From: Planctomycetota bacterium | GTDB taxonomy: Bacteria > Planctomycetota > PUPC01 > JACPCR01 | Direction: 5' to 3' | NCBI GenBank assembly: GCA_016179685.1 | Contig: JACPCR010000062.1 | Span: 159,719-223,718 of the forward strand | DNA: 64,000 bases | In this document: positions 36,402-44,691 of the stretch, piece by piece | Numbering within the stretch: the stretch's first letter is position 1 | Layout: each line of letters opens with the position of its first letter | Program-made: the position numbers and the translations under genes | Notes under the pieces: model-generated | What the model was told of the DNA's origin: nothing | The model's input: only the letters and a program-made list of their open reading frames with translations | Database searches by the model: none

Positions 36402-39400
36402 ATGCCGATACGAGTAGAATGTTCGAATTCGGCGTGCCGGCAGGCTGTGGAATTGGCTGACGAATGGGCCGGAAAGAGATTCATCTGCGCCAACTGCGGA
36501 TCGACGATGCCGGTCCCACGGACGACCGCCCCCATTCCCCTCCCCGCTCAACTGGGTGACTACCAGATCGTGCGCCAGATAGGAAGTGGCGCGACTGGAG
36601 ACGTCTATGAGGCCCGGCAGGTTGGCTTGAACCGCCGTGTGGCCATCAAGGTTCTCCTCCCCCACCTGGGGAAAGACCACGACTGCCGCGAGGGGTTTCT
36701 GAAAGAGGCCCGGGCCGCCGCGGCGCTTGACCATCCACACATCGTGGCTATCCATGACGTGGGGGAAGACAAGGGATGGCTGTTCTTTTCCATGCAATTC
36801 GTGGATGGGGAAAGCCTTGGTGAGCGTCTTCGCCGCGCAGGGATCATGCACACCCGAGAGGCTCTTCGCATGGTGTGCATGGTCGCGGAGGCCCTCGAAC
36901 ACGCTTGGCTTTACGGCAAAATTGTCCACCAGGACATCAAGCCGGAAAACATCATGTTGACTGGTGATGGCCAGGTGAAACTACTGGACCTAGGCTTGGC
37001 CAGGAGGACCTGGGAAGGGAGCGGTGTGGACTTGCGTGACACCGTAAGAGGCACACCTTTCTACATGGCCCCCGAACAATGCCTGGGCAGGCCAGACGTT
37101 GACTTTCGGGCAGACATTTACTCGCTAGGGGTCACCCTATTTCACGCCCTGACGGGTCGTGTCCCTTTCCAGGCCAGTTCATTGCAAGCAATCCTCAGAT
37201 GCCAAGTGGAATGTGCTTTGCCTGACCCGCGTTCGTATGCTCCCCTTTTGTCGCCAGCCGTCTGCGGGTTGATCGTGCGAATGTGCGCAAAAAATCCCCT
37301 GGAGCGCTACCCGACCTATGCCGCGTTGCTCGGGGACTTGCGGAGGCTCATCGACCAAGTAGACGAGGATGAATCCGGAGAGGGAGGGGAGGCTGCTGAG
37401 CGCGCCGCCGCTGCGATAGCGCCAGTAGCGGAGAGTGACAGCGGCCCGTCCCGTTTCCGCGTGCTGGCCGTTGTCGGGGTACTCGGATGGCTTCTCGGCC
37501 TGTTTGGTTTGTTCCTCGTGTGGCGGCACGCTTGGCCCACTCAGCCGGATGAGGTGCACCTGAGAAACCTTTACAACTACGCGGTCTTTTATGCTCAAAG
37601 TCATCCCGACGACTTCGACGTCATCTTGAGAAACTTTAGAGAGGTGGAGAATCTGGGGCAAGAGACAAAATTCGGTTTGATGGCGGCATCCCAAAGAGAA
37701 AAACATCAAGGATTAAAGGATAACCAGAAAGCCATCGATGAATTTCAGGACAGACTGCGGGCGTTGCTCAAGCAAGACCAGTTTCTCAAGGCCAGCGAGT
37801 TGCTCCTGGAATTGGCTACACGGCAAAAGCCCCCATGGTTGCACGCTAAGATAGGGGCATTCCAGGAGCAGGTGGAGGACAAGGCTCGTCAACGCGGGGA
37901 AACGCTCTTGAAAGAAGCTGAGAAATTGGCCGCCGCTGGGGATTTTGAGAATGCCAGCGACAAGTTCGAACAGCTCAAGGGCCTCGGCATCAGGTCCCTT
38001 GAAGTACAAGCCGAGATGGGCATAACCAAACTCGAAAAAGCCCAGGCCCAGGCGCAGAGCGAGAAGCGGTCTGAAGCGGATGCGTTGTATTCGAGAACTT
38101 TTCAAACTGCACTACAGGAAATCCGAAGCCGCCGGTATCCGCAGGCTGCCGAACTGTTCTTGACCCTTCAGGAAAATCTTGCCTATGCCGATCTCAAAGA
38201 AAAAGTGGCTCGAACCCTGTCCGATATCCGAAGGGTCGAGGCCCTGTTCAGCGTGGCGGTCCGGGCGTTGAAGAAGCAGGTGGGCAAACCCTTCACTCGA
38301 GTGGATTCAGGGATGAACGGCATCTTGACGGACGTTAGACCCGATGGGCTTATCCTTGATGCTTCTGGAAGAACCCTTCAGCTATCCCTCACATCTTTGT
38401 CTGCGGGCGAATTGGCTGAACTGGCGCGGTCGGAGCTGGAGGCCCGAGGCGGCGAGGGAGCCTTGAGCCTTGCCCTTTTCTGGTTCTACGAAGGGAAACC
38501 AGAAAAGGCGCTCGCGGCGTTTGAAAAGGCGCGTTTATTGGGAATCGACGTGACGGCTTACGAGTACGATCTTTCGCCCTACTTGGTTATCGAATCGGTC
38601 CCGCCTGGAGCCATCGTGGAGATGGTCATCGAACAGGATTCTCCATTCCGAATCGAAGTCAAGAAAAATACGGCTTGTTCACTACGAGTCTGGAAAGAAG
38701 GTCATGAGGCGCTAAAAGAGGATCTGACCATTTCGAAAGGGGGCGGATACCGCGTTACTGCAGAGCTGAAGCCGTCCGACCTGCCAGCCAGCCTGAGTCT
38801 TGATTTTGAAATACCTCACGAGGAAAAGGATCAACACGGGCAACCTGTGTGGAAAGGGCTGGAGCCTAAGACCAACCTGCCGCTTGAAATCCGACACCGG
38901 GGCACCGGGATACCTCTGATCTTCATTCCCTCCGGGGAATTCGTCATGGGCAACGGGGACGTCAGACAATACTCCCATACGACGCCTGCACATCGGGTTC
39001 AAATTTCCCAACCCTTCTATCTCGGCAAGTATGAAATTACCCAGTCCGAGTGGGAGTCCATCATGGGTTACAACCCGAGCCAAGATGAGAACCGGGGAGC
39101 AAATTATCCTGTGAATCGCGCGGAATGGAGGGAATGTCAGAAATTCGTGAGAAGTCTAAATGAAGGGTTGCTTCTGCAAATGGGCAAGGTTCATTTTTCA
39201 CTTCCCTCGGAAGCACAGTGGGAGTACGCGTGCCGAGCCGGCACACAGACCGAATTCTTTTATGGAGAGGATGCGAATTTCCAGCGTTTGGGCGAATATG
39301 CATGGTTCGGTGGCAGCAGCTCCGGGGCTTCTTTCCTTCACCCTGTGGGCCAAAAAAAGCCCAATCCCTGGCGGATATACGATATCTGTGGGAATGCCAG

Positions 39401-39647
39401 CGAATGGTGTCAGGATGTATGGCACCAAAGCTATGAGGGAGCGCCTTCTGATGGCTCGGCGTGGATGCAACCGGAGCATCCGGCGAATAGCTATGTGGGC
39501 AGAGGAGGCGGAGGAGGCTATCACGGACGCTCTCTTCGATCCGCTGAACGTCTAGAGGGTAAGACGGTTTGGTGCGGCGGCCTTCGCGTTTCCCTCCAGA
39601 ATGTTTGCGAAGATACACCCGCCCCATCCGCTGCAACAAAAGAATAG
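36402..39647 (+). CDS. Atypical Ser/Thr kinase with zinc ribbon, membrane span and C-terminal FGE-sulfatase-like domain
   Basis: A 1081-aa protein. Order: zinc ribbon (VECSNSACRQ...FICANCG, 5-33), kinase domain (about 53-318), membrane span (about 353-373), helical/TPR-like periplasmic part, the shared LFW module (about 615-740), a short beta domain, and an FGE-sulfatase/SUMF1-like domain (about 824-1072; IFIPSGEFVMGNGD, SEWESIMGYNPSQDENRG, LPSEAQWEYACRAGTQTEF, GLRVSLQNV). The catalytic HRD is HQD (176-178) and DFG is DLG (196-198), while the VAIK lysine (83) and APEQ remain. The kinase may be weak or a regulated pseudokinase. The FGE part probably binds or modifies an exported target. Confidence 0.9.
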   Translation: MPIRVECSNSACRQAVELADEWAGKRFICANCGSTMPVPRTTAPIPLPAQLGDYQIVRQIGSGATGDVYEARQVGLNRRVAIKVLLPHLGKDHDCREGFLKEARAAAALDHPHIVAIHDVGEDKGWLFFSMQFVDGESLGERLRRAGIMHTREALRMVCMVAEALEHAWLYGKIVHQDIKPENIMLTGDGQVKLLDLGLARRTWEGSGVDLRDTVRGTPFYMAPEQCLGRPDVDFRADIYSLGVTLFHALTGRVPFQASSLQAILRCQVECALPDPRSYAPLLSPAVCGLIVRMCAKNPLERYPTYAALLGDLRRLIDQVDEDESGEGGEAAERAAAAIAPVAESDSGPSRFRVLAVVGVLGWLLGLFGLFLVWRHAWPTQPDEVHLRNLYNYAVFYAQSHPDDFDVILRNFREVENLGQETKFGLMAASQREKHQGLKDNQKAIDEFQDRLRALLKQDQFLKASELLLELATRQKPPWLHAKIGAFQEQVEDKARQRGETLLKEAEKLAAAGDFENASDKFEQLKGLGIRSLEVQAEMGITKLEKAQAQAQSEKRSEADALYSRTFQTALQEIRSRRYPQAAELFLTLQENLAYADLKEKVARTLSDIRRVEALFSVAVRALKKQVGKPFTRVDSGMNGILTDVRPDGLILDASGRTLQLSLTSLSAGELAELARSELEARGGEGALSLALFWFYEGKPEKALAAFEKARLLGIDVTAYEYDLSPYLVIESVPPGAIVEMVIEQDSPFRIEVKKNTACSLRVWKEGHEALKEDLTISKGGGYRVTAELKPSDLPASLSLDFEIPHEEKDQHGQPVWKGLEPKTNLPLEIRHRGTGIPLIFIPSGEFVMGNGDVRQYSHTTPAHRVQISQPFYLGKYEITQSEWESIMGYNPSQDENRGANYPVNRAEWRECQKFVRSLNEGLLLQMGKVHFSLPSEAQWEYACRAGTQTEFFYGEDANFQRLGEYAWFGGSSSGASFLHPVGQKKPNPWRIYDICGNASEWCQDVWHQSYEGAPSDGSAWMQPEHPANSYVGRGGGGGYHGRSLRSAERLEGKTVWCGGLRVSLQNVCEDTPAPSAATKE

Positions 39648-39702
39648 TGAATCCGATGAACAGGCCAGAGGGCAGCTACCATTCCTCCACCGAGGCCCAC
39701 GC

Positions 39703-41352
39703 GTGACTGACGTTTCTTCTATGGTTGTATTCCTCATTTTTCTCATTATTGAGTCAGCGGCTTTCGGCAGGACCGAAGTCTATGTTTGGTCGGGGGAAGC
39801 TGCGGACGAGGCCTGGTCTTCCTCCGAGAATTGGAAAGGAAACCGGGTCCCCGGTCAGAAGGCTGTTGTGATTTTTGATGAAACCTCGTCAAAGAACTGC
39901 AACATCGGCGGCAGCATCCGTGTCAGCGGACTCCACCTCCTCCGCGGATACCATGGGAACGTGACCCAGGCGGAAAAGGCAGCCCTGCAGATCGGCTCCT
40001 TTGGGTATAAGCAGGAGGATGGCTGTTTCACCGGTGGAGACGCTCCGTTCAAGGTATACGGGCCCTTCTGGCTGGAAGGAGGCCTCTTCTCCTCCCCTTC
40101 AGGGATTTTCGAAGTGTCTGGAGAAATCCTCCACACGCGGGGGGTTTTTCACTGGGGTCACACCCTTCCGGGATGCCCGAGGAACTTCATCCGAGAGAAT
40201 ATAGCGCTCCAAAGTCCCTCAGCGAAACCTCCTCCGATTCAAGGGGGATTTCCGGACGATCCCCGTGACCGCCCTGACCTGCTTCGAATAGATTCACCGG
40301 TGACCAGCCGAACGAGTCCGGCGTGGCTTGAAGGATTTGTCCATCCTTCCGCCAGTCGCGTACAAGTCTCCTTCAATGACGGGCCGCGGTTCGACGCCTT
40401 TCGGATGAACCCTTACCAATGGTTTGCTGACAATGCTTCGGGTGAAGGTGGGCCTCAGGGGATCAGACTTTCTGCACAGGAGGCTGTACGCGTCAAGATC
40501 GTAGTTGGCGATGAAAAAGACCGGGAAATCTCCCGGTCCGTAGAGATGAAGTGGCAGGCGACGGATTTGGCACGAATTTCGGGAGATGCCTTGAGAATCC
40601 GCGTCGGAGAGTCTCTTCTGCTCACAGCCACCGGTCAAGGAAAAACTCTGAGACTCGACACCGGAAAGGCCGGGACAGAATCCGACCACCATGGAGAACC
40701 CGGGCAATCGTTTGTAACCCCCTATATCACGCCGGGAACATTTGTAGCCAGGGCATATATTGACGGTCAGGAAGTCGGGAAACTGACTCTCCATGTTATC
40801 GACGTTGATTTCCATGGCCCCTCCGTTTTCCAGGTCGGTTACGCGGGAACTTTGGACGTGACCATAAGGCCAAGCCCAGAACTTGGTCAGGTGGGTTTTG
40901 CCCCGAACGATCTTTCGCTGCTCCAGGTTTCTGTCAAGGCGGACACGGGCGAAGGTACGAAACTCCTTGTAACTCCATTGCAGACGGGCCCGGCTTACGC
41001 CCATGCGCGGCTAGGAGATCAAAAAGGGCCCATCCTTCGCATGGAGGCCATCCGCGGGTTTCAGGTCATCCCATTGGAAGGTCCACTACGGGTTGATTTG
41101 AGAACAGGGAGCATCGTTCTGAAAATCATTCTTCAGCCGTACATCCCTGACTTGAAATTCCGTTTCTTGATAGAACCCGAGCAGAAGTCCTACTTTGAGG
41201 GCGGCTTTGCAACTCTCGATGTCAATACGACAGATGACTTCTATCCGATTAGGGATCCTCAGACTGGCATGATCCTTGGAGAGTACGAATACACGATCGT
41301 CTGCCCTCCAGGGATGACCGGCATCGCGCATTCGTTGGAGATTTTGCGATAA
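39703..41352 (+). CDS. Secreted beta-rich protein of unknown function
   Basis: About 549 aa. Hydrophobic VVFLIFLIIESAAFG near the start is likely a signal sequence. I use GTG 39703 because GAGG lies 7 bases upstream; ATG 39721 and an ATG at 39601 (overlapping the kinase gene) are alternatives. The text after the signal (AWSSSENWKGNRVPGQKAVV) matches the start of many secreted beta-helix or autotransporter-like proteins. The rest has beta-sandwich character and no enzyme motif. It lies between the kinase-FGE and LamG genes and is plausibly their extracytoplasmic partner. Confidence 0.65.
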   Translation: MTDVSSMVVFLIFLIIESAAFGRTEVYVWSGEAADEAWSSSENWKGNRVPGQKAVVIFDETSSKNCNIGGSIRVSGLHLLRGYHGNVTQAEKAALQIGSFGYKQEDGCFTGGDAPFKVYGPFWLEGGLFSSPSGIFEVSGEILHTRGVFHWGHTLPGCPRNFIRENIALQSPSAKPPPIQGGFPDDPRDRPDLLRIDSPVTSRTSPAWLEGFVHPSASRVQVSFNDGPRFDAFRMNPYQWFADNASGEGGPQGIRLSAQEAVRVKIVVGDEKDREISRSVEMKWQATDLARISGDALRIRVGESLLLTATGQGKTLRLDTGKAGTESDHHGEPGQSFVTPYITPGTFVARAYIDGQEVGKLTLHVIDVDFHGPSVFQVGYAGTLDVTIRPSPELGQVGFAPNDLSLLQVSVKADTGEGTKLLVTPLQTGPAYAHARLGDQKGPILRMEAIRGFQVIPLEGPLRVDLRTGSIVLKIILQPYIPDLKFRFLIEPEQKSYFEGGFATLDVNTTDDFYPIRDPQTGMILGEYEYTIVCPPGMTGIAHSLEILR

Positions 41353-41373
41353 GCTGTCGGCACAGCAATTTCC

Positions 41374-43536
41374 ATGACAAGCTCAAATTCCGGCCAAGAC
41401 TCGTCTCCATCACCCGCCTCCGAGCCCCCGATGGCCAGAGGTGGCAGGCTTCGGTATCAGCCGACCCTTCTCCATATACCGGCATATCGGAAGTTATGGT
41501 TGCGTTCCAAGACCGTGGCGATCCTCTTGGTCTTTGGAGGTTGGATGCTGTGCTTCACCTGCATCCTTCTCCTGGCTCTTCGCTCGTCTTCGTGGCCGCC
41601 GCGGGATCGTCGAGTCAACGATCTGTATCTCTTCGCTCTGCAGTCGGCTCAGGACGAGGCTCAAGATTACGAAGCGGTCATCAAGGCGTTCCAAGAAGTT
41701 GAAATGCGAGGCGCTGGGACCGAATACGCCCTGAAAGCCAGGAACGAGCGAGAACAGGTGGAGAGAATTCGTGACCTCGTTGAAGAACTCCGAAAATTCC
41801 AGGCTCGGATCGGAGACCTGCTTGGAGAGAAAAGAGTCTCGGAAACCGTTGCGCTACTGGAAGACTTTCGGGGAGACCGGCGCTTTGATCGCATCAAGGG
41901 AAAATGGACGCTTTGGATGAAAGAAGTTGAGGGTCGAATTCAAAGTCAGGTTCAGAATCTTCTCCTGCAGGCCCAAGAACTGACTCGCAAAGGAGCGTTT
42001 GCAGAAGCGCGGCAATGTTACCAGCTTCTTCAAGAAATGGGGCTTCCAAGTTTTCAGGCGGATATCCTTGTCGGCCTTGCCAAGCTGAACGAGCTGGAAA
42101 GCTTGGACCCCGATCAGAGCCAGAAGCAGATCGATGCCGAGTATCAGGCAGCCCTGGGAGTGGCCGAAAACCTGGCAAGAAAGCGGGGATATGCAGAAGC
42201 TTCAAATCGGTTATCTGTCCTCAAAGGTGACCCGCGGTTTGTGACCTTGCTGCCTCGGATCGAACAGGACGTGCTGGATTTTCAGAGGCAGGGACGGGTG
42301 ATCGAGGCTGCTCTGGAAGCCTTGAAACAGGACGTAGGCAAACCTTTTGAAGTGAAGGGCACGGAATTTCGTGGAATCCTGACGCGAGTTCTTGAGCGGA
42401 GGTTGTTGATCGATGTTGAGGGAAAGCTCTTCTCTATAGAAAGCTTGAGCCTGCCCGCCGAACAGCTAGTCGATCTCGCCCGGCCCGCCATGGTCTCTCT
42501 GGGGGCTGAGGGTCATCTCGGCCTGGGTCTCTTCTGGCTGATGGAGGGAGAAGTGGGCAATGCCCAGGAAGCCATGGAGCAGGCCGCCCTGAACGGATGC
42601 GATGTTTCCTCTTATCAATCCCGAATCCCTGCATTCCTCCAGGTGGAGAGTCATCCCCCGGCGGCCCATGTAAGAGTGCATCTTCGAATGGAATGCCCTT
42701 GCCGATTACCCGCGAGGAATCATCAGACTTACCGCCTCCGATTTAGCAAACCCGGCTACCAGCCACAGACCCTGAAGGTGGACACCGGCGAAGGAGGATT
42801 GTACCCCATTCGTGCCGAACTTGAACCCTTGAGAATCCATCCCGAGGCGCTCGAGGGTCTCTTGCTGTGGCTACGCTCAGATAGAGGCGTCCAGAAGGAC
42901 CCGCTTGGGCGGGTGTTTCGCTGGGACGACCTTTCAGGCAGGGGTAACCATGCCTTACAGTCAAACCTCGCCCGACAGCCCCGATGGTCACGAGACCCCC
43001 GAACGGGGAAAGCCGTCTTTAACTTTGATGGGGAGGACGATCATCTCGATGCGCCCGGCTCGGCTTCCCCATCCCCGACGAAAGAGATAACCATCATGGG
43101 ATGGATACGACCTGAACCTCCAGGTCAGTCCGCCACGTCCTACTTACTTTCTCAGTATCGATTGGATACGAAATGGGGTTCGTGGTTTCTGAGCTTCAGC
43201 AGGAAACAGACCCTTGGCTTCAGTGTCTTCGACTTTGGGGGACGAGAAGTCAGAATTCACTCTAAGACCGTCATGCCGTGGTATCATTGGACGCACTTTG
43301 CGGCCGTCTTCCAGCGTGGAACAATCGCCCTCTTCATCGGTGGTGAATTGGACGAGCGCCTGGAAACTGAACTGACCGAAATGGGACCACGTGATTGGTC
43401 CTGGTCTGTAACCATCGGGGGGGCCGTTACGCCTCTGGAAACCATGGTTTTCAAGGGTGGTATCGCTGATGTCCGAATTTATAACCGGGCTCTGCCCCAA
43501 GAAGAAATTCGAAAGCTCGCTCAAGAAGAACCCTGA
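41374..43536 (+). CDS. Membrane-anchored sensor-like protein with shared LFW module and LamG domain (no kinase)
   Basis: A 720-aa protein: short cytoplasmic tail, one span (about 48-70), helical region (about 80-310), the shared module (GKPFEVKGTEFRGIL ... LGLGLFWLMEGEVGNAQEAM, about 320-420), a PEGA-like strand segment and a C-terminal LamG/concanavalin-like domain (about 490-715, GLLLWLRSDRGV ... FKGGIADVRIYNRALPQEEI). It has the extracytoplasmic plan of the neighbouring kinase without the kinase, and could be its co-receptor. The LamG end probably binds a carbohydrate. Starts 22 bp after the previous gene. Confidence 0.8.
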   Translation: MTSSNSGQDSSPSPASEPPMARGGRLRYQPTLLHIPAYRKLWLRSKTVAILLVFGGWMLCFTCILLLALRSSSWPPRDRRVNDLYLFALQSAQDEAQDYEAVIKAFQEVEMRGAGTEYALKARNEREQVERIRDLVEELRKFQARIGDLLGEKRVSETVALLEDFRGDRRFDRIKGKWTLWMKEVEGRIQSQVQNLLLQAQELTRKGAFAEARQCYQLLQEMGLPSFQADILVGLAKLNELESLDPDQSQKQIDAEYQAALGVAENLARKRGYAEASNRLSVLKGDPRFVTLLPRIEQDVLDFQRQGRVIEAALEALKQDVGKPFEVKGTEFRGILTRVLERRLLIDVEGKLFSIESLSLPAEQLVDLARPAMVSLGAEGHLGLGLFWLMEGEVGNAQEAMEQAALNGCDVSSYQSRIPAFLQVESHPPAAHVRVHLRMECPCRLPARNHQTYRLRFSKPGYQPQTLKVDTGEGGLYPIRAELEPLRIHPEALEGLLLWLRSDRGVQKDPLGRVFRWDDLSGRGNHALQSNLARQPRWSRDPRTGKAVFNFDGEDDHLDAPGSASPSPTKEITIMGWIRPEPPGQSATSYLLSQYRLDTKWGSWFLSFSRKQTLGFSVFDFGGREVRIHSKTVMPWYHWTHFAAVFQRGTIALFIGGELDERLETELTEMGPRDWSWSVTIGGAVTPLETMVFKGGIADVRIYNRALPQEEIRKLAQEEP

Positions 43537-43570
43537 TGTGGCTTTGGAGCACCGATTTGTTACCGTCATG

Positions 43571-43790
43571 GTAGCGAAGCGCTGCCTCAAACCGACCTGT
43601 CTGCGCCTGCCTGTGCCTGTCTGCGCCGCAGAGCGAAGCCGCACGCACAGGCATGCGTGCCGGGCACGGCACAGACAGGCGCGGCACGCAGGCAAGCAGT
43701 GACCGCGATGGACCTACGGGTGGACTACGGCATGCGCTTCGCTACGAGGCACGGTGGCGGAATCCGTTCTGAGACTATTCCGTGGGCACT
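43571..43790. repeat. Repeat-rich spacer upstream of the LexA-TnpA gene
   Basis: Contains GTAGCGAAGCGC at 43571-43582, long imperfect palindromes of CCTGTCTGCGCC-type sequence (about 43595-43695), and a 63-bp unit (43707-43769) that recurs inverted at 50835-50898. The reverse motif GCGCTTCGCTAC is at 43734-43745. No coding sequence is supported. Confidence 0.65.
43707..43769 (-). repeat. 63-bp dispersed repeat, copy 1
   Basis: On the minus strand it holds GAACGGATTCCG, GTAGCGAAGCGCATGCCGTA and TCCACCCGTAG. The copy at 50835-50898 (plus strand) matches over about 60 bp with some 8-10 differences. Both lie within 250 bp upstream of a DNA-binding-protein gene. Confidence 0.75.
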
Positions 43791-43833
43791 GGTGGGCGAA
43801 GTACGATGGCCGCGCCTATCGCTCTTTTTTTGC

Positions 43834-43862
43834 TTGACAAGTGTAATTAAATACACTATAAT
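43834..43862 (+). promoter_or_regulatory. Perfect consensus promoter of the LexA-TnpA fusion gene
   Basis: TTGACA (43834-43839), 17-bp spacer, TATAAT (43857-43862). The start site should be near 43869, leaving about 32 nt before the ATG. This is the strongest promoter match I found in the window. Confidence 0.85.
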
Positions 43863-43881
43863 AGAGATGTAATTATATACA
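43842..43881. promoter_or_regulatory. Twin TGTA-N6-TACA operators over the promoter
   Basis: Two palindromes of the form TGTA-N6-TACA lie at 43842-43855 (spacer of the promoter) and 43868-43881 (expected transcription start), 26 bp apart. AT-rich centres (ATTAAA, ATTATA). An outer TTGACAA/TTGTCAA dyad (43834-43840 and 43884-43890) encloses both. The geometry predicts repression by a dimer, most simply by the LexA-type domain encoded just downstream. Confidence 0.7.
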
Positions 43882-43900
43882 CCTTGTCAATCATTATCTT

Positions 43901-44641
43901 ATGCTGGAAAAATCACTTACAACTAGGCAAAATGAGGTTCTCGGTTTCATTGAGGCCCATATCGCCAGAAAAGGCTTCCCGCCGACGCTCAAGGAAATCG
44001 GCACGCACTTCGGCATCCGGAATCCGAACGGTATCCGCAATCACCTCCTCGCTCTGGAGCGCAAGGGGTACATTCAAAAGGATGCGGACCTGTCGAGAGC
44101 GATCCGGCTTACTCGTAAGCCCGGAGCCTTGAGCCGGGCGATAACGGGCTTGAAGGAGCATCTACGGCGCGGCAAGGGGTGGGTTTACTCGCTCGAATAC
44201 CATCTGGCATGGTGCACGCGGAAGATGCGCAAGACTCTCTCGGGGCCGGTCTTCGAGGAGGTCAAGCAGGGTGTTGAGCAGGCTGTGGCTGATCACGGCT
44301 GGGAGCTGACTCGGCTGGACATCCAGCCGGACCACGTGGTGGTCAGCGTATGCGTCAGCCCGGATCATTCGCCCCAGCGGGTGGTGAGGAATTTCAAGAA
44401 TGCGACGGCTGCAATCTGGCTGCGGCATCCCTTACGGGTGGGCGGCCGGGGTCTGTGGGGCCAGGGATTTCTTGCCACGACGGACGCATCGGAGCGAAAT
44501 ACGCTCTTGGAATCCTATCTTGAACAGGAGCGGAAGAAAGCTCACAGCTCAGGCGGGGAGTCTCTCACGGCATCCAGGGATGGCATCGCCAACTCCGGCT
44601 CCGAGCAAGGATCGAGTCAAATACAGTCTAATGGATTTTAA
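43901..44641 (+). CDS. LexA DNA-binding domain fused to a degenerate IS200/IS605 TnpA (Y1 transposase) domain
   Basis: One uninterrupted 246-aa frame. Residues 5-70 are a LexA winged-helix domain (LTTRQNEVLGFIEAHIARKG, PPTLKEIGTHFGI, LERKGYI, DLSRAIRL). No LexA peptidase domain or Ala-Gly cleavage site follows. After a short linker, residues 94-213 match TnpA of IS200-type elements: YHLAWCTR (100-107), PDHVVVSV (143-150) and LWGQGF...YLEQE (185-210). The HUH motif has H145 but V147 in place of the second histidine. Tyr206 aligns with the nucleophile, and the usual +4 Gln is Glu. Strand cleavage is therefore unlikely. It sits in a repeat-rich spacer and ahead of psd. I infer a domesticated, self-regulated DNA-binding protein. 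Confidence 0.85.
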   Translation: MLEKSLTTRQNEVLGFIEAHIARKGFPPTLKEIGTHFGIRNPNGIRNHLLALERKGYIQKDADLSRAIRLTRKPGALSRAITGLKEHLRRGKGWVYSLEYHLAWCTRKMRKTLSGPVFEEVKQGVEQAVADHGWELTRLDIQPDHVVVSVCVSPDHSPQRVVRNFKNATAAIWLRHPLRVGGRGLWGQGFLATTDASERNTLLESYLEQERKKAHSSGGESLTASRDGIANSGSEQGSSQIQSNGF

Positions 44642-44691
44642 ATCAAAGAGTTATGGATCGTAATCTCTAGTTCTTTCTTCGGAGGCGCATC

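Noticed and set aside
39601..39702. Start of the secreted protein at ATG 39601
   Set aside because: It would overlap the kinase gene by 47 bp and bury the signal-like segment 40 residues inside; GTG 39703 has a ribosome site.
43901..44641. Ordinary SOS repressor LexA
   Set aside because: The peptidase half, Ala-Gly cut site and Ser-Lys dyad are absent; the second half matches TnpA instead.
43901..44641. Active IS200/IS605 insertion sequence with TnpB and guide RNA
   Set aside because: No tnpB-like gene or typical left/right-end hairpins are adjacent, and the HUH motif is broken.
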